A stretch of 64,000 bases of DNA from Membranipora membranacea (Eukaryota; Bryozoa; Gymnolaemata; Cheilostomatida; Membraniporidae). The stretch is taken from assembly GCA_914767715.1 (NCBI GenBank), contig OU612074.1, forward strand, positions 19,330,062 through 19,394,061. The letters are read 5' to 3'. The notes under the pieces are model-generated. The model made no database searches and was not told where the DNA came from. It saw only the letters and a list, made by a program, of their open reading frames with translations. The stretch's first letter is position 1. Every line of letters begins with the position of its first letter. Positions 47,000 through 60,200 of the stretch are shown in pieces. A program made the position numbers and the translations under genes.

Positions 47000-49350
47000 G
47001 GATGATGGTAACTTGATCGAGTAATGCAGTACAACTAGTGCAACTATTTTAAATAAAAATAACTGCTATCAAATCCCCCCATTACTCACCTTTTTTAAGG
47101 TTGACAGGAAAACACCACCAAGTGGATCATAGGGATTAAAGCAGAACAAAGGCTGTGACCACACTGATCACATGATATACTTTTGGATGTAACTATCTGA
47201 TAAAGAATGTGAATGATGCATAAAGCTTTAGTTCCATCACAAGGAATTTGTCGGTGTGACGATCTGAGGTCCACCTCTAGAATAAGGGACGGGTGGGCAC
47301 ACGTTCTCCCAACCTCCTAGATGGTGTTTTCATCATTGTTTGTCTAATTTCCTCTGGGTTTGAACTACTTTTCTATTTGGCACTGCGGATCTGAATAGTC
47401 TGGCCTTTTTTCTCAATGAACACGGAGGTTTCTTATTACCTTGATGCACTAGAGCACCCAATCAGCTTTTTCCAGTCGCTAAAGGACACGAAAGCCTCAC
47501 ATGTTATAATACCAATAATACGACGGAAAACAAGAGCTCCGGGTTTCAAAAAAAGACTTTATATATTGTTTAGTATACTTAATAACATAAAAGTAATCGT
47601 CAATGAAGATAATAATATATTATACCAAATCCTACTATCAAAGGTACTGCATTAAGGGGTCTGTGATAACCATGTCTATGGTGATAACAGAAAAATACGG
47701 TAAGAGATGAGACCAAAATAAATATATGTAATATAGAGATTGGGGGATAATCGTTTGGTGTCATCAATTGTAGGCTTTAATGAACTAAATATATACTTGA
47801 TATCTACAATAATATAATAAAGGTGCCAATGTAATTCATATATAAGAAATCAATGAAGGACGCAAAACATAGATTAATATCTTTGTTGTGAGAAGATTTA
47901 GCTTGAGAGCTGACGGTGAGATTTGGTTGCTATGTAAGGGTGGTTTGGTTTCCAACCGTGTAGCTCTTGAGGCCTCTAAGGCTGTCTGTATATTAACACG
48001 CGGCAAAAAGGTTGATGATATTTAAATTCAGCAGTATTCTCTTCGTGTCATAAGTCTTAGTCTTTCATTCCATGCACTGAACTGTGATTTGAAGTTTAGT
48101 TAACATTGACGAACCCTGTATAATAATCTCATTAAACTGATACTCAATCGCAATACATCATTTACGTTTAATCTAAAGGTCAAAAACAGGTGCTGACTTG
48201 AAGGCTGTGAGATTGTTACAGCAGCATGACATTATCCTTTATCAGCCGATACACAATATTATAAGAGATTGTGACTAACTGGTATCCTTGTTTCTCAGTG
48301 AGCTGAGCTTCCTCTAATAAGGTCAATTTTTCTCGAACTTATTACACCATTGTTCAGCATGGTCTCATGCTGAACAATGGAATTTGCACTCCTTATCAGT
48401 GTAAGTCTGAGTTTGGTGTTAGATTAGATCAATGTCTTTAAGTCCTTGATGTACTCCAGATGTATCTGATACATAAAGTCCTGCTTGCTTTAGCCTGCAT
48501 ATCAATGATGTTTGGTTCACGAAGTCCAAACAAGTCCAAAAGTACAAATGTTTCTGTCACATGGAAATGAGTCAGGGAATCAGGGGGTTGTTCACTGCTC
48601 ACACCTAAGTGGTGCGAATACTAGTAGATTATTTATACAAAGGAGTCACAGGTCTAAGTGGATGGCGGTTTACATAGCAGACTGATTATATGAATTATCT
48701 CATAACATGACGTCATGTTAGTCAGCCGAGCAAGAGTCTCATTGGCTGTCTCACACAGCGCTGCTGTAGGTGTTATATAGCCTGAGTTCCAATGACCGTA
48801 ATATTTGGCAGGTTGGGAGTTATTGAGGGACGGTTATGAGGATTTCGTTGTTATGTCAGTGTTGTGATGATGATGTCAAGTGGTGCCATTGCTAAGTTTA
48901 TGAGGAGGTAGATTGTTTTGCGATGAGGAGATTGTGAGTCTCTCGTAGTATTCTAATGCGTTCTGTAGAGGAGTAATAATCGGCTCCTGTAATAAAAAAT
49001 TGAAAAAATTTGAATCAAAAAATTTAAATTAAAAAGAAAAAAAATTTTAAATTAAATGTAAACGTGACGAGACTGGACAAGGAAAAACAGACCTGAGAGT
49101 CAAGACTTTTCCTTGTCCAGTTTTGTCGAGATTGCTTGTTTTTTTTTGTAATCACAAATAAACGTGACAAAACGTGATACGGAAAAGTCTCTATGGTCTA
49201 TACAAAGTACAATGAGATGAAGTAGTAAGGTCTTTCAAAGTTGATAATGTAGTTCCTTTTGGAAGTGAAGTTTGCAAACCAAACCAATGATGGGTCTAAC
49301 AATAACAAAAAACACTATTAAACAAAAAGAAAATCTTCAAATCAACTGTT
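47000..49350. other. No gene seen
   Basis: Downstream of the PDE9A-like exons. I looked for a terminal PDE9A exon here and found none. A clean 15-bp-arm hairpin lies at 48347-48380. Confidence 0.4.
48347..48380. repeat. Perfect short hairpin
   Basis: 15-bp perfect arms (CCATTGTTCAGCATG) and a 4-nt loop. Confidence 0.85.
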
Positions 49351-49356
49351 GTATTT

Positions 49357-49604
49357 CAGGGGGGTCAATTAGAAACAGCCAGAATCGCAATCTGATCGCT
49401 CAATCAGTGAGTGAGCGATACCTGCTAAGGCTCTCGCTTTCAGATCACTCACTCAATGATGGAAACATATACATTCTGAGTGAGCGATTTGGGAGCGATT
49501 TTGTCTAATTGAAACACCATGTGAGTGATGATTTTGAGCGATGTGATAGTGATGCCATGATAAAGTGGTAAAGTATCGCTCATTCTAATTGAAAGACCCC
49601 CCTG
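49357..49604. mobile_element. 248-bp MITE, GAGCGAT-rich
   Basis: The ends are CAGGGGGGTC and its complement, followed by AATTAGA after a 5-nt offset. Internal GTGAGTGAGCGAT motifs are repeated. A diverged inverted copy lies at 53850-54030. No clear target duplication. Confidence 0.65.
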
Positions 49605-50048
49605 CCCCTCTGATCAATGTTTGCTTTAGCAGGCATGATCAAGTATGCCTGCATTTGGAGTTGCTCACCCTTTCAAGCTCACCAGTAGCTTTACAAGCAA
49701 TCCTTTTATGACTAGTACAAACTTTAGTCATGATCAGCAAAACCATATATATATAATCTAGCTATTTATGTATATATATATATGTTATATATTTATGACC
49801 GTTAGTTAAAACCAAACCAGTAGAATGAAGGTCAGCAAAGGGTTTGCAATAATAAAGCAGGTAGGTCCTAGTAGTATTCTAGAAATTTCTAAGTCATCTG
49901 AATGCTAGTAGGGACAGCCAATCAGATAACTAGATTAATGAAGAGTCACTTCCTGTGTTCAGTGTTCTAACTAGATAAGGTTATGTTAATATTCCCGTTC
50001 CATGGTAACAATTTAATTCAGTCTACTTCAAAGGCATGTCTAACTTAC

Positions 50049-53000
50049 CTGCACTGTGGGATACAGATCAGCCAACGAATCAAATAGAGGTAGAAGTACA
50101 AATCTGATAAAGTTCACTTGTGATGAGTTCTTATTAACTTTATCTCTGTCCATAAACGGGCTGACCGGTAACCCCTCCCGCTTCTCCAAATCACTCTACA
50201 ACCAATGAACACAGGCTTCAATGTTATAGTCATACATAAAAAGTTTAAAGTTTGTTTGCAATTTTGTGAGAGCTTGGCAGAGGGATATCAAAAAACAAAT
50301 CATTGCGCTTGGATTGTTTTTTAATAATCTCGAGCTCATTTAATTTCTCTGGTTTTAATTATGGTATAAAACATTGTCGAAAAAAAATGAGAGTGTGATT
50401 GTAGACAACACCGCAACATCAAAATACAGACTGTTTGAGTATCTCAGCCACACAATTTGGGAGCCTTCAGTTATTCTCCTGTGCTGAGCTGTAACCCACC
50501 TGAGACTCAACCCACCGCAAGAACAACATGCTCAATTAAAAGTTGCGCCCCTTGAATTGCCAACTGACCAGCGAAGAGAGAGAAAATTTTAATCGTTTTT
50601 GGTAGAACAAATAAGATCTCCGTGGTACTCGTTAGATATTATACCTGATTGAAGAACTCCTGGAGAAGAAATCCAGGGTTCGGCTACTTCCATCGGTCGG
50701 CATTCATTAGATATGTCTGCGCATTTTATCAGAATCATCATCAACTGTAAACAAAATTTACATCATTATATTAGATCCATCTGGTGATGGGCATTTATAT
50801 TACAAAACCTATTTGTAAAATATTGGATAATTTCATGCTTACATAGCATCGCAAAACTGTTAAGGAATATAATTTGGAATTGGAGTGGATGAAGCAACCA
50901 TATAGTTTGATATTGATAAATGTTAGTGAAACATTTATATTACCGAAAATGTCATCAAACGTCCTCTCCTAGGGGTCTTTGTCAATGGAATACGACAATA
51001 TACCGATCCAAGCAATTGAAGACCTCAAACTACTTTAGAGAAAGAGTATGTTACAAGGCTTATGGAGCTAGAAACACCCAAGCGTGCTGGGGGCTCGAAT
51101 TACCAATCCAAGAATTTTACCCCATTGGGACATGAACCTATGACTCCTGGGTCACCAACTGCCCGGCAGTAAATAGAAGTGGTTTACCGATTGAGCATTT
51201 GTGCCATCTTACCAGCTGCGCAGAGGAAGACTATATCACAGAACTTACCTGATTTCGATGACTTTGATTCTTGAAGTCAAAGTTGGGTAGCATATTCTGA
51301 AATGTCTGGAGGATTTCATTGTGTTTCGCCATGTCTGTTGCTAAAATACACCTGTTCAAAATATTAAAAAAGGCAAAATATGATCAACAGGAACAAACAA
51401 AAAAGCACATATAAACACAGGAGCACGCACAGCTTTGGGAAAAACTAGCTTCCTTCATAATATGAAGCTTGAGCCCTGGCTCTAGCTCTGGAAGTATCTC
51501 TATTTCCGTTTGGTGGGCTGTCAAATTAATTGAAAGCCCTTCATACTATTAAAGTTGATCAACTACAACAGTCAAAATCCTGCCGATAGGTTGGATTTAT
51601 ATATATAATAGTTATTTCAGGTTCTGCGCAAAATATCCACCAACTATTCCAACCCAAGTATTATTCTGCCTGACTCCATTTGGAAGATGATAACCAATCA
51701 TTCTGCCTGCAGGACAGTGATGGTGATGGTCGCGCTACCTTCCATAAAGAAAGGCAACTCCCAGAGTTTAAGGTTATGAGATATCAAAGCCAGTGTTCCA
51801 TTTAGGCCAAAATATTTCTGAATTATGGGTTTCCATGGTTTTCCCTATTTGGATACTCAGTTTAGGTGAGTTAATTCAGGCCCAATGCTGCAGAGACGAA
51901 AGTATGCCTCAACAGATTGCACATGCGCAGGATGATCATCTATCCTGTACCCTATCAAACTGAAAAGAGTGTAGTCAACATTCTTTTAGTTTACCTGATA
52001 TTCTTATAGTTTACCTGATCATAGAAGACCTGATAGATTTAAACGTGTCATCAGAGACATGCTTCAGTATATTACAATCATCCTTAGCCAGTATTCTAAA
52101 CGCCACACAGCAGTGATGATTCTCGAGGGGCGAGGCGTCATTGTACCGCACCGCCAGCTCTGTCTGTGCGTTTATCTGAAACATGGTTATAGCACATTGA
52201 TGACCATCAATAAGTTCAATGCTTAATTAAGATATCTATTGGATTCAAATTTTGGCTAATGAAAACCTGGTTTTAGATACAATGCTAACACATATTGAGT
52301 AGCAATTAGGACTGACTCATTCAATTCCTTAATACTTAAGCCTAATTTGGAGTTATGTTCTTAATGTCAAAGAGAGGATAACTTCTAGTAATGATTTATC
52401 TATCAGGCATTTGAATGTTTTTTATCCAAAATTTTTTTAAGAAATCATTTACAAATCATTATTGTAATTATGACAAGGTCAATCAAATAGTGACTTGGTT
52501 GAACTGAAATGTACTGGAACATGAAAATTGATAAATTTAACCTTGACCTACCTGATAGCTGTTATTGTAACCAGGATGATCCAAGTCGTGACATATAGCT
52601 GATGTGAGCAAAGAGAACAACTCTATCTGTGTAAAAACTGTGTGTAACTTTAACTGCTTTATCAGCCCATACATCTACAATTAAAGACAGAAATAAATAC
52701 AAGTTTACTAGTAACAGTACAAAGCCTATAGCGATAGAAGGTAGCAGAATACAAAGAGTACACTTTCCTGTCATAACAATACCTGATTGTATAAGTTAGG
52801 AACACTGATAACGTGATATACTATTGCATGTATTTGTCTGATAGAGCATGAAGTATTTCATTAAACTTAGGTTCCATCAGAAACAAGTTCAAATTCTAGA
52901 ATTATGGGTTATATGAGGTTATAGTGTAATCTCAAAATCTGTGTGTAAGTCATAGTTATAGTGAGTCATTTTTATTAACTTTTTATAGCGTTAGTTCTCA

Positions 53001-53423
53001 GCACATTCCAATATCAGGAATTCTTTTAGATTCAGGTTGCACACTTTCCTGTTTCAATACCAACCCAGTTTCCTGGAAACTATGCATGTAGATATTGATA
53101 CTACACCACTTGCACATATACCACAGTGACTGAGTGTCAATTCAGTCTCTGTGCCTTAAATGTGTTCAACAACCTAAATTGGCAGACTGGTATTGCACAC
53201 TGACCATAACAAACCCCCATTTGGTACAACTGAAAAAAAACTCTGAACTGTCCTAACATATGGCATAGGCCTAATACCTAGTATTGGAACTGCACACAAA
53301 ATCTTGTTCCTTAGTTTGTTTACATACCATTTGTGTAACCATGAAACAGTGCTTGAAGTTATGAAATGGAACACGATTATAATTACTGTATATCTCGCAT
53401 AGCCACCGGTGAAATATACTATT
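50049..53423 (-). CDS. PDE9A: PDE9A-like cGMP phosphodiesterase, catalytic exons only
   Basis: Six minus-strand exons: 53423-53328, 52674-52552, 52175-52015, 51351-51249, 50744-50645 and 50195-50049. They encode the 3',5'-cyclic nucleotide phosphodiesterase catalytic domain with its metal ligands: [20 protein letters not shown] (HD motif) and [24 protein letters not shown] and [14 protein letters not shown] match PDE9A, a high-affinity cGMP hydrolase. Junctions are in phase except exon 50744-50645, which is 100 nt; after AEPW the reading is lost and LLQEFFNQ continues in another frame, consistent with a 5-nt deletion. The N-terminal exons and the last C-terminal exon were not found. It may be a pseudogene, a null allele, or an assembly problem. 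Confidence 0.85.
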
Positions 53424-53849
53424 CTACAAAATATAGAAACAGAAACGATGTTAGGATAACTCCAAGTAAAACCAATGATCAGGAATTATCCCGGGTAACA
53501 ACCAACATACTGTGCCGCTGGCATAGAATACTCTAAATGTGCAAGATTTTATTCTTTGATGGTTACTTTGGTGAATTATCATATTATTTTCATTAAAAAT
53601 TTCAATATTTGTAAATTTTCAGCCTGTATGCTCAAACATTGAGATTTTGTAGCACCCAGTTTCAGAAAAAAAAACTATAAAAAAAACCCACCAAAGCACT
53701 GTTTTCTGTAATCTAAATCAAGACTGGCCTGTTGAAAACGAAAGCAAACCTACCTCATCATGTGTCTACGACATCAAACCGTCTATTTGTGTGGGTGGCA
53801 ATGATCACAAAAGAGCTTACAGTCCAAAGCTAGGCCTTATAACAAAGCG

Positions 53850-54030
53850 GGAATCTTTCAATTAGAAAGAGGGAAGTTATTACAATCACATAGCTCAAAA
53901 TTATCGCTCATCTGGTCACAAATACTTTCCCAAATCGCACACCCAGAATTTAAATAATTCCATCAATGAGTGAGTGATCTATGAGAGCGAGAGCCTAGCA
54001 GGTATTGCTCACTCACTGTTTGTAATTTTG
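53850..54030. mobile_element. Diverged copy of the GAGCGAT-rich MITE
   Basis: Matches the reverse complement of 49357-49604 over most of its length (GTGAGTGATCT, GCGAGAGCCT, GGTATTGCTCACTCACTG). It lies exactly between the truncated ends of UTP14 and PDE9A. Confidence 0.65.
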
Positions 54031-54079
54031 TAAGCAATAATCTCATCTCTTCCCGTGTACGTGTGTTCCCGTGTACGTG

Positions 54080-54286
54080 TAGGTGATATCTATCCCCACC
54101 TGTACACTATTGCAACCACTTACGTTTTCTCCTTTTGGAGAATTGCTCGACTACATCATCATCAGCGAAGGCCTGAGTTATGTTCAGTCTGTGCTTGTTA
54201 TCTCCGTCTGTCTCATCCTCACTGGAGTCTGAACCGGCAGGTCTGATCTGTCCAGACAGGTCTGTGGTGGGGATAGATATCACCTA
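54080..54286. repeat. 21-bp perfect inverted repeat around UTP14 exon 13
   Basis: 54080-54100 is the exact reverse complement of 54266-54286. The right arm contains the acceptor and first codons of UTP14 exon 13. Confidence 0.9.
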
Positions 54287-57200
54287 AAACACACTTACAT
54301 GGTAAAATATGAGATTATGGCTTACAAAATAGGAGAGATGAGATCATCGCTTACACAAGAAGTGATGACATTACCACAGACAAGAAGTGCTGACATCAAC
54401 ACACACACACACACACAATAGGATGACATCACTGCTAGTACATAACGTGATGTCATCACATTTCACGCAATAAGAGATGGCATCACAGTACGTACATGAT
54501 AGCATGATTGAAACAATAATTTAAACATGGATGCAACCACAGTATCAGCACTGTGACAACTTTCTCCAACTTCATAGTACAAAAAGTGAGTAAATCATTG
54601 ACCTTTAGCAGAAATGATCTTGCACAAATTGACGGGAGGATGACATCATCACACCACATAGAGCATGAGCCTATGACATCATCTAATCCATATGGACTGC
54701 TGAAATCTCCAAAATTTACATAAAAAGTGATGACATAATCAGTCTTTATTTGGGCCAATTGAGAATTGTTGCTGTCAATAAATGTATTATACATATATAT
54801 ATATATCTTACCTTATCAGGGTCGATATCTGGTACAGTATTTTTATTAGTTGTCTCCTCCTCATCACTAGAGTCAGAGTCGTCCCCTCTCCTCACTGATA
54901 CACTACTAGCTGCGCTCTTACCAGTAACAAACTGTGTATCAAACCTGAAATAACAGACATCCACTTCCAAGTCCAGTTTACCGAAACTAACCACTTTGTC
55001 TGTTGGAACAGTTTGCTTATTGGATTTTTGCTTAGTTGCCAATAGCAACAGTTCACAGTTAAAGTCAGGGCAGGTTCAATCAGTTTCCACCAGGGAGACT
55101 TCTACTAGTTTTAAAATATCAACATAAGTAAAGTTATGTTCTGTAGTGAGTTGTCCTCTTAATGTCAAAGAGGGTAAAACTCTTAATAGGCAACCATAGG
55201 AGAATAGGAGCAATTAGCTGGTTTGCAATTCATCTTGTATCTTCCCAAGTTAAATGTCTTCAAGCTGAACCACCATACATAACATGTTACGAGGTTTCAA
55301 ATTATCCGATGAGATTGGACACAAATATAAATTATTATCGATGCATGTTATTAACCTGAGATTTTGATCGCTATACAATTTATTGCATTTTTCTGTACTG
55401 TCAGATCCATTATATACATTTAATTGTATTATGATCAACAAATTAAAGTAATCACAAACAAACATACCTGTCTACTTGTTCCCTAGTTTTAATTCTGTCC
55501 GTTGTGATTCCATCCATTAATTGATCAGCGTCAGCTTCCAGCTCAGCGGCAGCTGCTAGCGCTGCTGCCTTTGTCTGTGAAATATAACATAACAATATCA
55601 AACAATAATACTATCCTAAACCTCTCAAGGACAACCATAAGGTAAAGCTGCATTTATACTGCAGATTTTTCGGACAAATCTGTTCGTAAGAACTTCTGGT
55701 CAGACTATCATCAACTACAAAAATCGGCATTTTGTTTTGTTTATGAGAAAAACGCAGTATCAATACAAGACCTAAATGCTAAGAACAGCTCGAAGAGAAA
55801 TACTGGCATGTGAATCAGACACGCAGGAAAGAGAGTTAGAATCTTCACATATGCTATTATGTGGATTGGAGGACACATGAGCCTAAGTATACTACTACCT
55901 GCCAGATAGCTGCAAGCAAAGTAATTCTGGGCAAATCTCCAGGCATTCTGGATGTGACAGTTCTCAAAGCAAATATCACGAAATATACACCATTTTGAGG
56001 CAATTATTATCAAGGCACAGTTACAACTTGTCATATTATGTATCACATGACCTTCTTAACTGTCTACCTGTTACCTGTCTTATTGCCAAATGACTTGAGA
56101 TAACTCACCTGTCTGACACCGTGCTCCTGTGACATATCAGGCTTTATGACGATCACCTTGCCGCTGTCTCTCACCCCTTTACCGCTGTCTCTCACACCTT
56201 TACCGCTGTCTCTCACACCTTTACCGCTGTCTCTCCCACCTTTACCGCTGTCTCTCCCACCTTTACCGCTGTCTCTCCCACCTTTACCGCTGTCTTTCAC
56301 AGCAGGAGCCTCCTTCAGCTCCTCACCCTCAGTGTCACTGCTCTCCTCATCTGAAGATGAGTCATCATCGAAAGCTGCCGTCTTCAGCAGGGGCTCAGAT
56401 TTCTTAACAGCAGGCTTAGCAGACGCTGACTTAGCAAGCTCTAAAGATTAAAGAATGTAAATTTGAAACAGAGTTGCAACAGTCATATTCATTTTCTTGT
56501 GTGGAAGGTTTGAGGTCTAAGGGAACTAAGGAGCTGATCCAAGGTGAGAGCAGTTAATCTCAGCCAGCTACTTTTCCGAAACGTGACTTGACTGAATCAA
56601 TAGCATATCTCTGCAGTATACAACAAAAATACATGGAATACTATCATGACAAATGCAATGGTTAATGCAATTATAATTTGATGATCAAAATGATGATACA
56701 CCAAAATCCGGTCCGAATGTAAATTCCAGCTTCCCTCTGGGTGGAATTTCTAACAAAGAGCCACCACCTTAGGCTATTTCAGACCACTTTTACATCTCAA
56801 TATTTACTATATCAGGCACACCTAAAAGTCTACAAGCTATTCTAAGCCTGCAATCCCAAAATACTGAACCGACTTACTGCTACTCATCCAGGGATTTTTA
56901 GCAGACTGCTCCTGAGTAGTTGTCTCCTCCTCTGCTGATTCATCATCACTATCATCTCCCTCCATATCTACATCACCTCTCATCTCATCCTCACTCTCCT
57001 CTTCTGTAACATCAGTAATCATAAGTCATCAGTCACAATGTGTAAGTTAGTCTGAGCCTCCCACACTCCTTTCCCCAACCGACGCCCCCTCCCCTCTGCC
57101 AGGAAGCCTGTCTAAGAGTCAACCCATAAATCAGTTAGGGGTCATTAGTAAAGATGAGCAGGGTTTTTGTTTTTTGGAGTGAAACAATACAGAGGTATAT

Positions 57201-60200
57201 ACAGCATACGCCAATATCGTTAAGATTAATTTTATCATCCACTAAGAATCCCAGACAGAGACAGTATTGTGACTAAGCTCGGAATGTTGTTGGTGTGACA
57301 CTCGACAAGTCTTATGCAGAGTTTTGGCATATCGTTGAAATTTTGAGCGCTTAAAATGCAAAGTATCATGGAACGATAACACTGGCTAATATCACAAATT
57401 CCCTGTCTTAATAAAAGATAGGTCAAGTTTGATCCAGTTGGCCTGCCTATAATTGCTGCTCTTCCTCTAGCCACCAGCGAGTTACATAAGTTGAAGTAGT
57501 AGATCAACTCAAAATGAAGGCAAATTGGATCAAATAAAATCAAATGTGTAATATCAGAATTTTGTTAATATAATAATCAGTAGACTGGGATTCAGGTTAA
57601 CAAATTTGAGTTATCCGTTCGGGTTGGGTGTGCACAGACAACTCCACACAACACCAATCCGAAACCTATCAGCCAAACAAAACAAAACCAACACACAAGC
57701 ACATGGGTCTACTCAGAAATACACAATAGTGATACATGAATAGATAACACAACAGGAGCAATATCCAACACAACCAATAATCCAGACAAGGCCTCAGTGT
57801 TGGCATGAATCCCAGGCCAAATAATCAGGGGATGTTTTGTGATCCTACTACACAACAATATCGTTGATGAGCAACACTGCCCCAGTAAATAGTCCATCAC
57901 TAACTTACCCTCTTCCTCCTCATCACTGGACTCCTGTACCGGTTTCTTCATCAGCTCCACACCCTTAGCTCTCATCTCATCCAGAGAATCCTTTATCTTA
58001 TCGTTAAACTTTCCGTATCTCTTGGCCATTTTAGCAAATTTACTCTTGCCTTTGTGTCTGAGACTAGCTCGCTCCTGAGTACAAGGTATCAATATTATAT
58101 CATGGTATGATGATTATACTGCTGGTCTCAAACAACAAACATATATATCCTCTAAACATATAAGGAGTAATATGTTTCAACAATAAACATATAAAAACTA
58201 AATATAAATAAATAGTATTTATATGTTTATGGTTTCAACATTCCTTACGGTTCAACATCAGTAGAGTAATCACATAATTATATTTATATGAAGTATTTAT
58301 GTGTTCATGGATGTTTTGACAAACTTCAAACACTACATTTTTGTTCACCAGCTTTCTAGACATTCTAACCCTTTAAGCGCAACATGCCTGATTGGTAGTT
58401 GTCTGCTCATTGCCGTTCATGAGGCCTTAATCATAAATATGAAAGCATACAAGCTTCTACATGTGGTCACCTACTGTATCATCAAAACTTTTCACCAATC
58501 TTACATCTAACCGAAAAATTCTCTTTGATTCATATTACTACCGCTTTCAAGAACGTTCCTAAACACGTACATTCATCAACAAGCATATATACATTTGTTT
58601 CAACCATTTGTTTTCATTGAATCAGAGTTTTTATTCCCTTGACTTTATTTTGGTGGTTTTTTTGCACATCAGGGAAAACATCTCTGGATGATGGTGGATG
58701 CAAATAAAAATCAATATATATATAAGGGAAATCTCAGACATCTTTGATCACTGTGTATCTTACCTCGATTCTGGCCTGCTCGATCTCCTCTGCTTTATCC
58801 ATGTACTTCTCAGGATCTTCGGCTTTAAGTTTCTCCAGGGCTTTAAATGCCTCCTTTCTTCTCGCTGTCTTCAAATGTCTGTGATAGCTGGAAACAAGGC
58901 AATATTTATAGACGATCACAAGATTTAGCTTTGTTGAGTTTCGAAAAAGATAAATAATAATTGTGTTTATTAGAAAAGCAAATATGGGAGGGGGGGGCTC
59001 GGGTGTGGGCAAATACAATACTACCAAGAAATAAATACAAAGTAACGGAGACACGATGTATTTCGGTTTTTAGTAAACCTGAAAATGGTACTTTATCTAT
59101 ATTTATATGATTATCATTATCAAACAATGTCAAAATCCTTTCTGCTTGGGAAGAGATTTGAGAATAAGAGCAGTTTTCTGGATGCGCCTCAAAGCCCATT
59201 TTCGTTGTCAAAAAGGAGTTCTTACTTATATATATAAATAAAACAATTTCAATAGCCCCAGAACGTGCACTTTGTGCGCTTAGAACTAACAGCAAAAACA
59301 AGTGAGAATAAACAAACTTACTTCCTGCTCTTAATCTTTCCTTGCCGTCGATTCTTAGATGCATTCTGGGATACCAAAGCTCTGTGCTTTCTCCTCATAT
59401 CCAGCTCCGCCTTGGCGTTAGATAAATCCATCGCCCTGATTGCATGAAAGAACACAAATATTTCTTATAATGAAGGTTTTATTCAAACTAAAGATTAAAA
59501 TGGTGATTGTGTGAATATCAAAAGAGCTTCCTCAACTCTATTGTATTTATTGTATTGTATTGTATTGTATTTATTACCAACGAAGGTTATCTTCTCTCAT
59601 ATTGATGGCATGTGTAATTTAGGTACTTTTTGTAAACAAACACACAGCATGTTATTATGAATCAAGCAGGTTTTACTTATATACATATCTATGTCAGAAT
59701 CGACATGCCACATAAGATGTGAAGTTCCTGGAAGTCCACTAGGAAAGAGGCCACTGATTCAAATCGATGTTCTTGTCACACGCCACATCCCAAAGTATTA
59801 GCGGCGAAATATTTTCTGCGAGGCCGCAATCTCTGCGCCAGGAAGGATGATCTCTGTTTGCAGGTAGGTCGGAGTACACCTTGGGGCCAACAAAACACAG
59901 TAGTTGATGGCATGCAGTGGGATTCAAAACCACATCCTTAAACACTTGCATGCTGAAGGACCGGCGCTATAACCGACCGGCGCCACCTCTTACTCTTTCT
60001 CATTGTTTACTTACTTCATAGCTTCTTCCTCTGCTCTGGTGAGTATAGGTTTAGCTGCTAACTCAGCTTGTTTAGCGACGTACTCCGGACCCTTCAGTAA
60101 AGCTTGTATCTCCAACTCCATGGCTGTACGGGGCTGGTGGTACATGGCCTCTGATTTACTGTGTAACAGGAAATAACAAAATCATTATAATATATATTTT

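Noticed and set aside
54750-54953. Plus-strand frame with SSSSLESESSPL
   Set aside because: Complement of the acidic UTP14 exon 12.
56146-56451. Plus-strand frame of repeated LPLSLTP
   Set aside because: Shadow of the 21-bp coding repeat in UTP14 exon 10 on the other strand.
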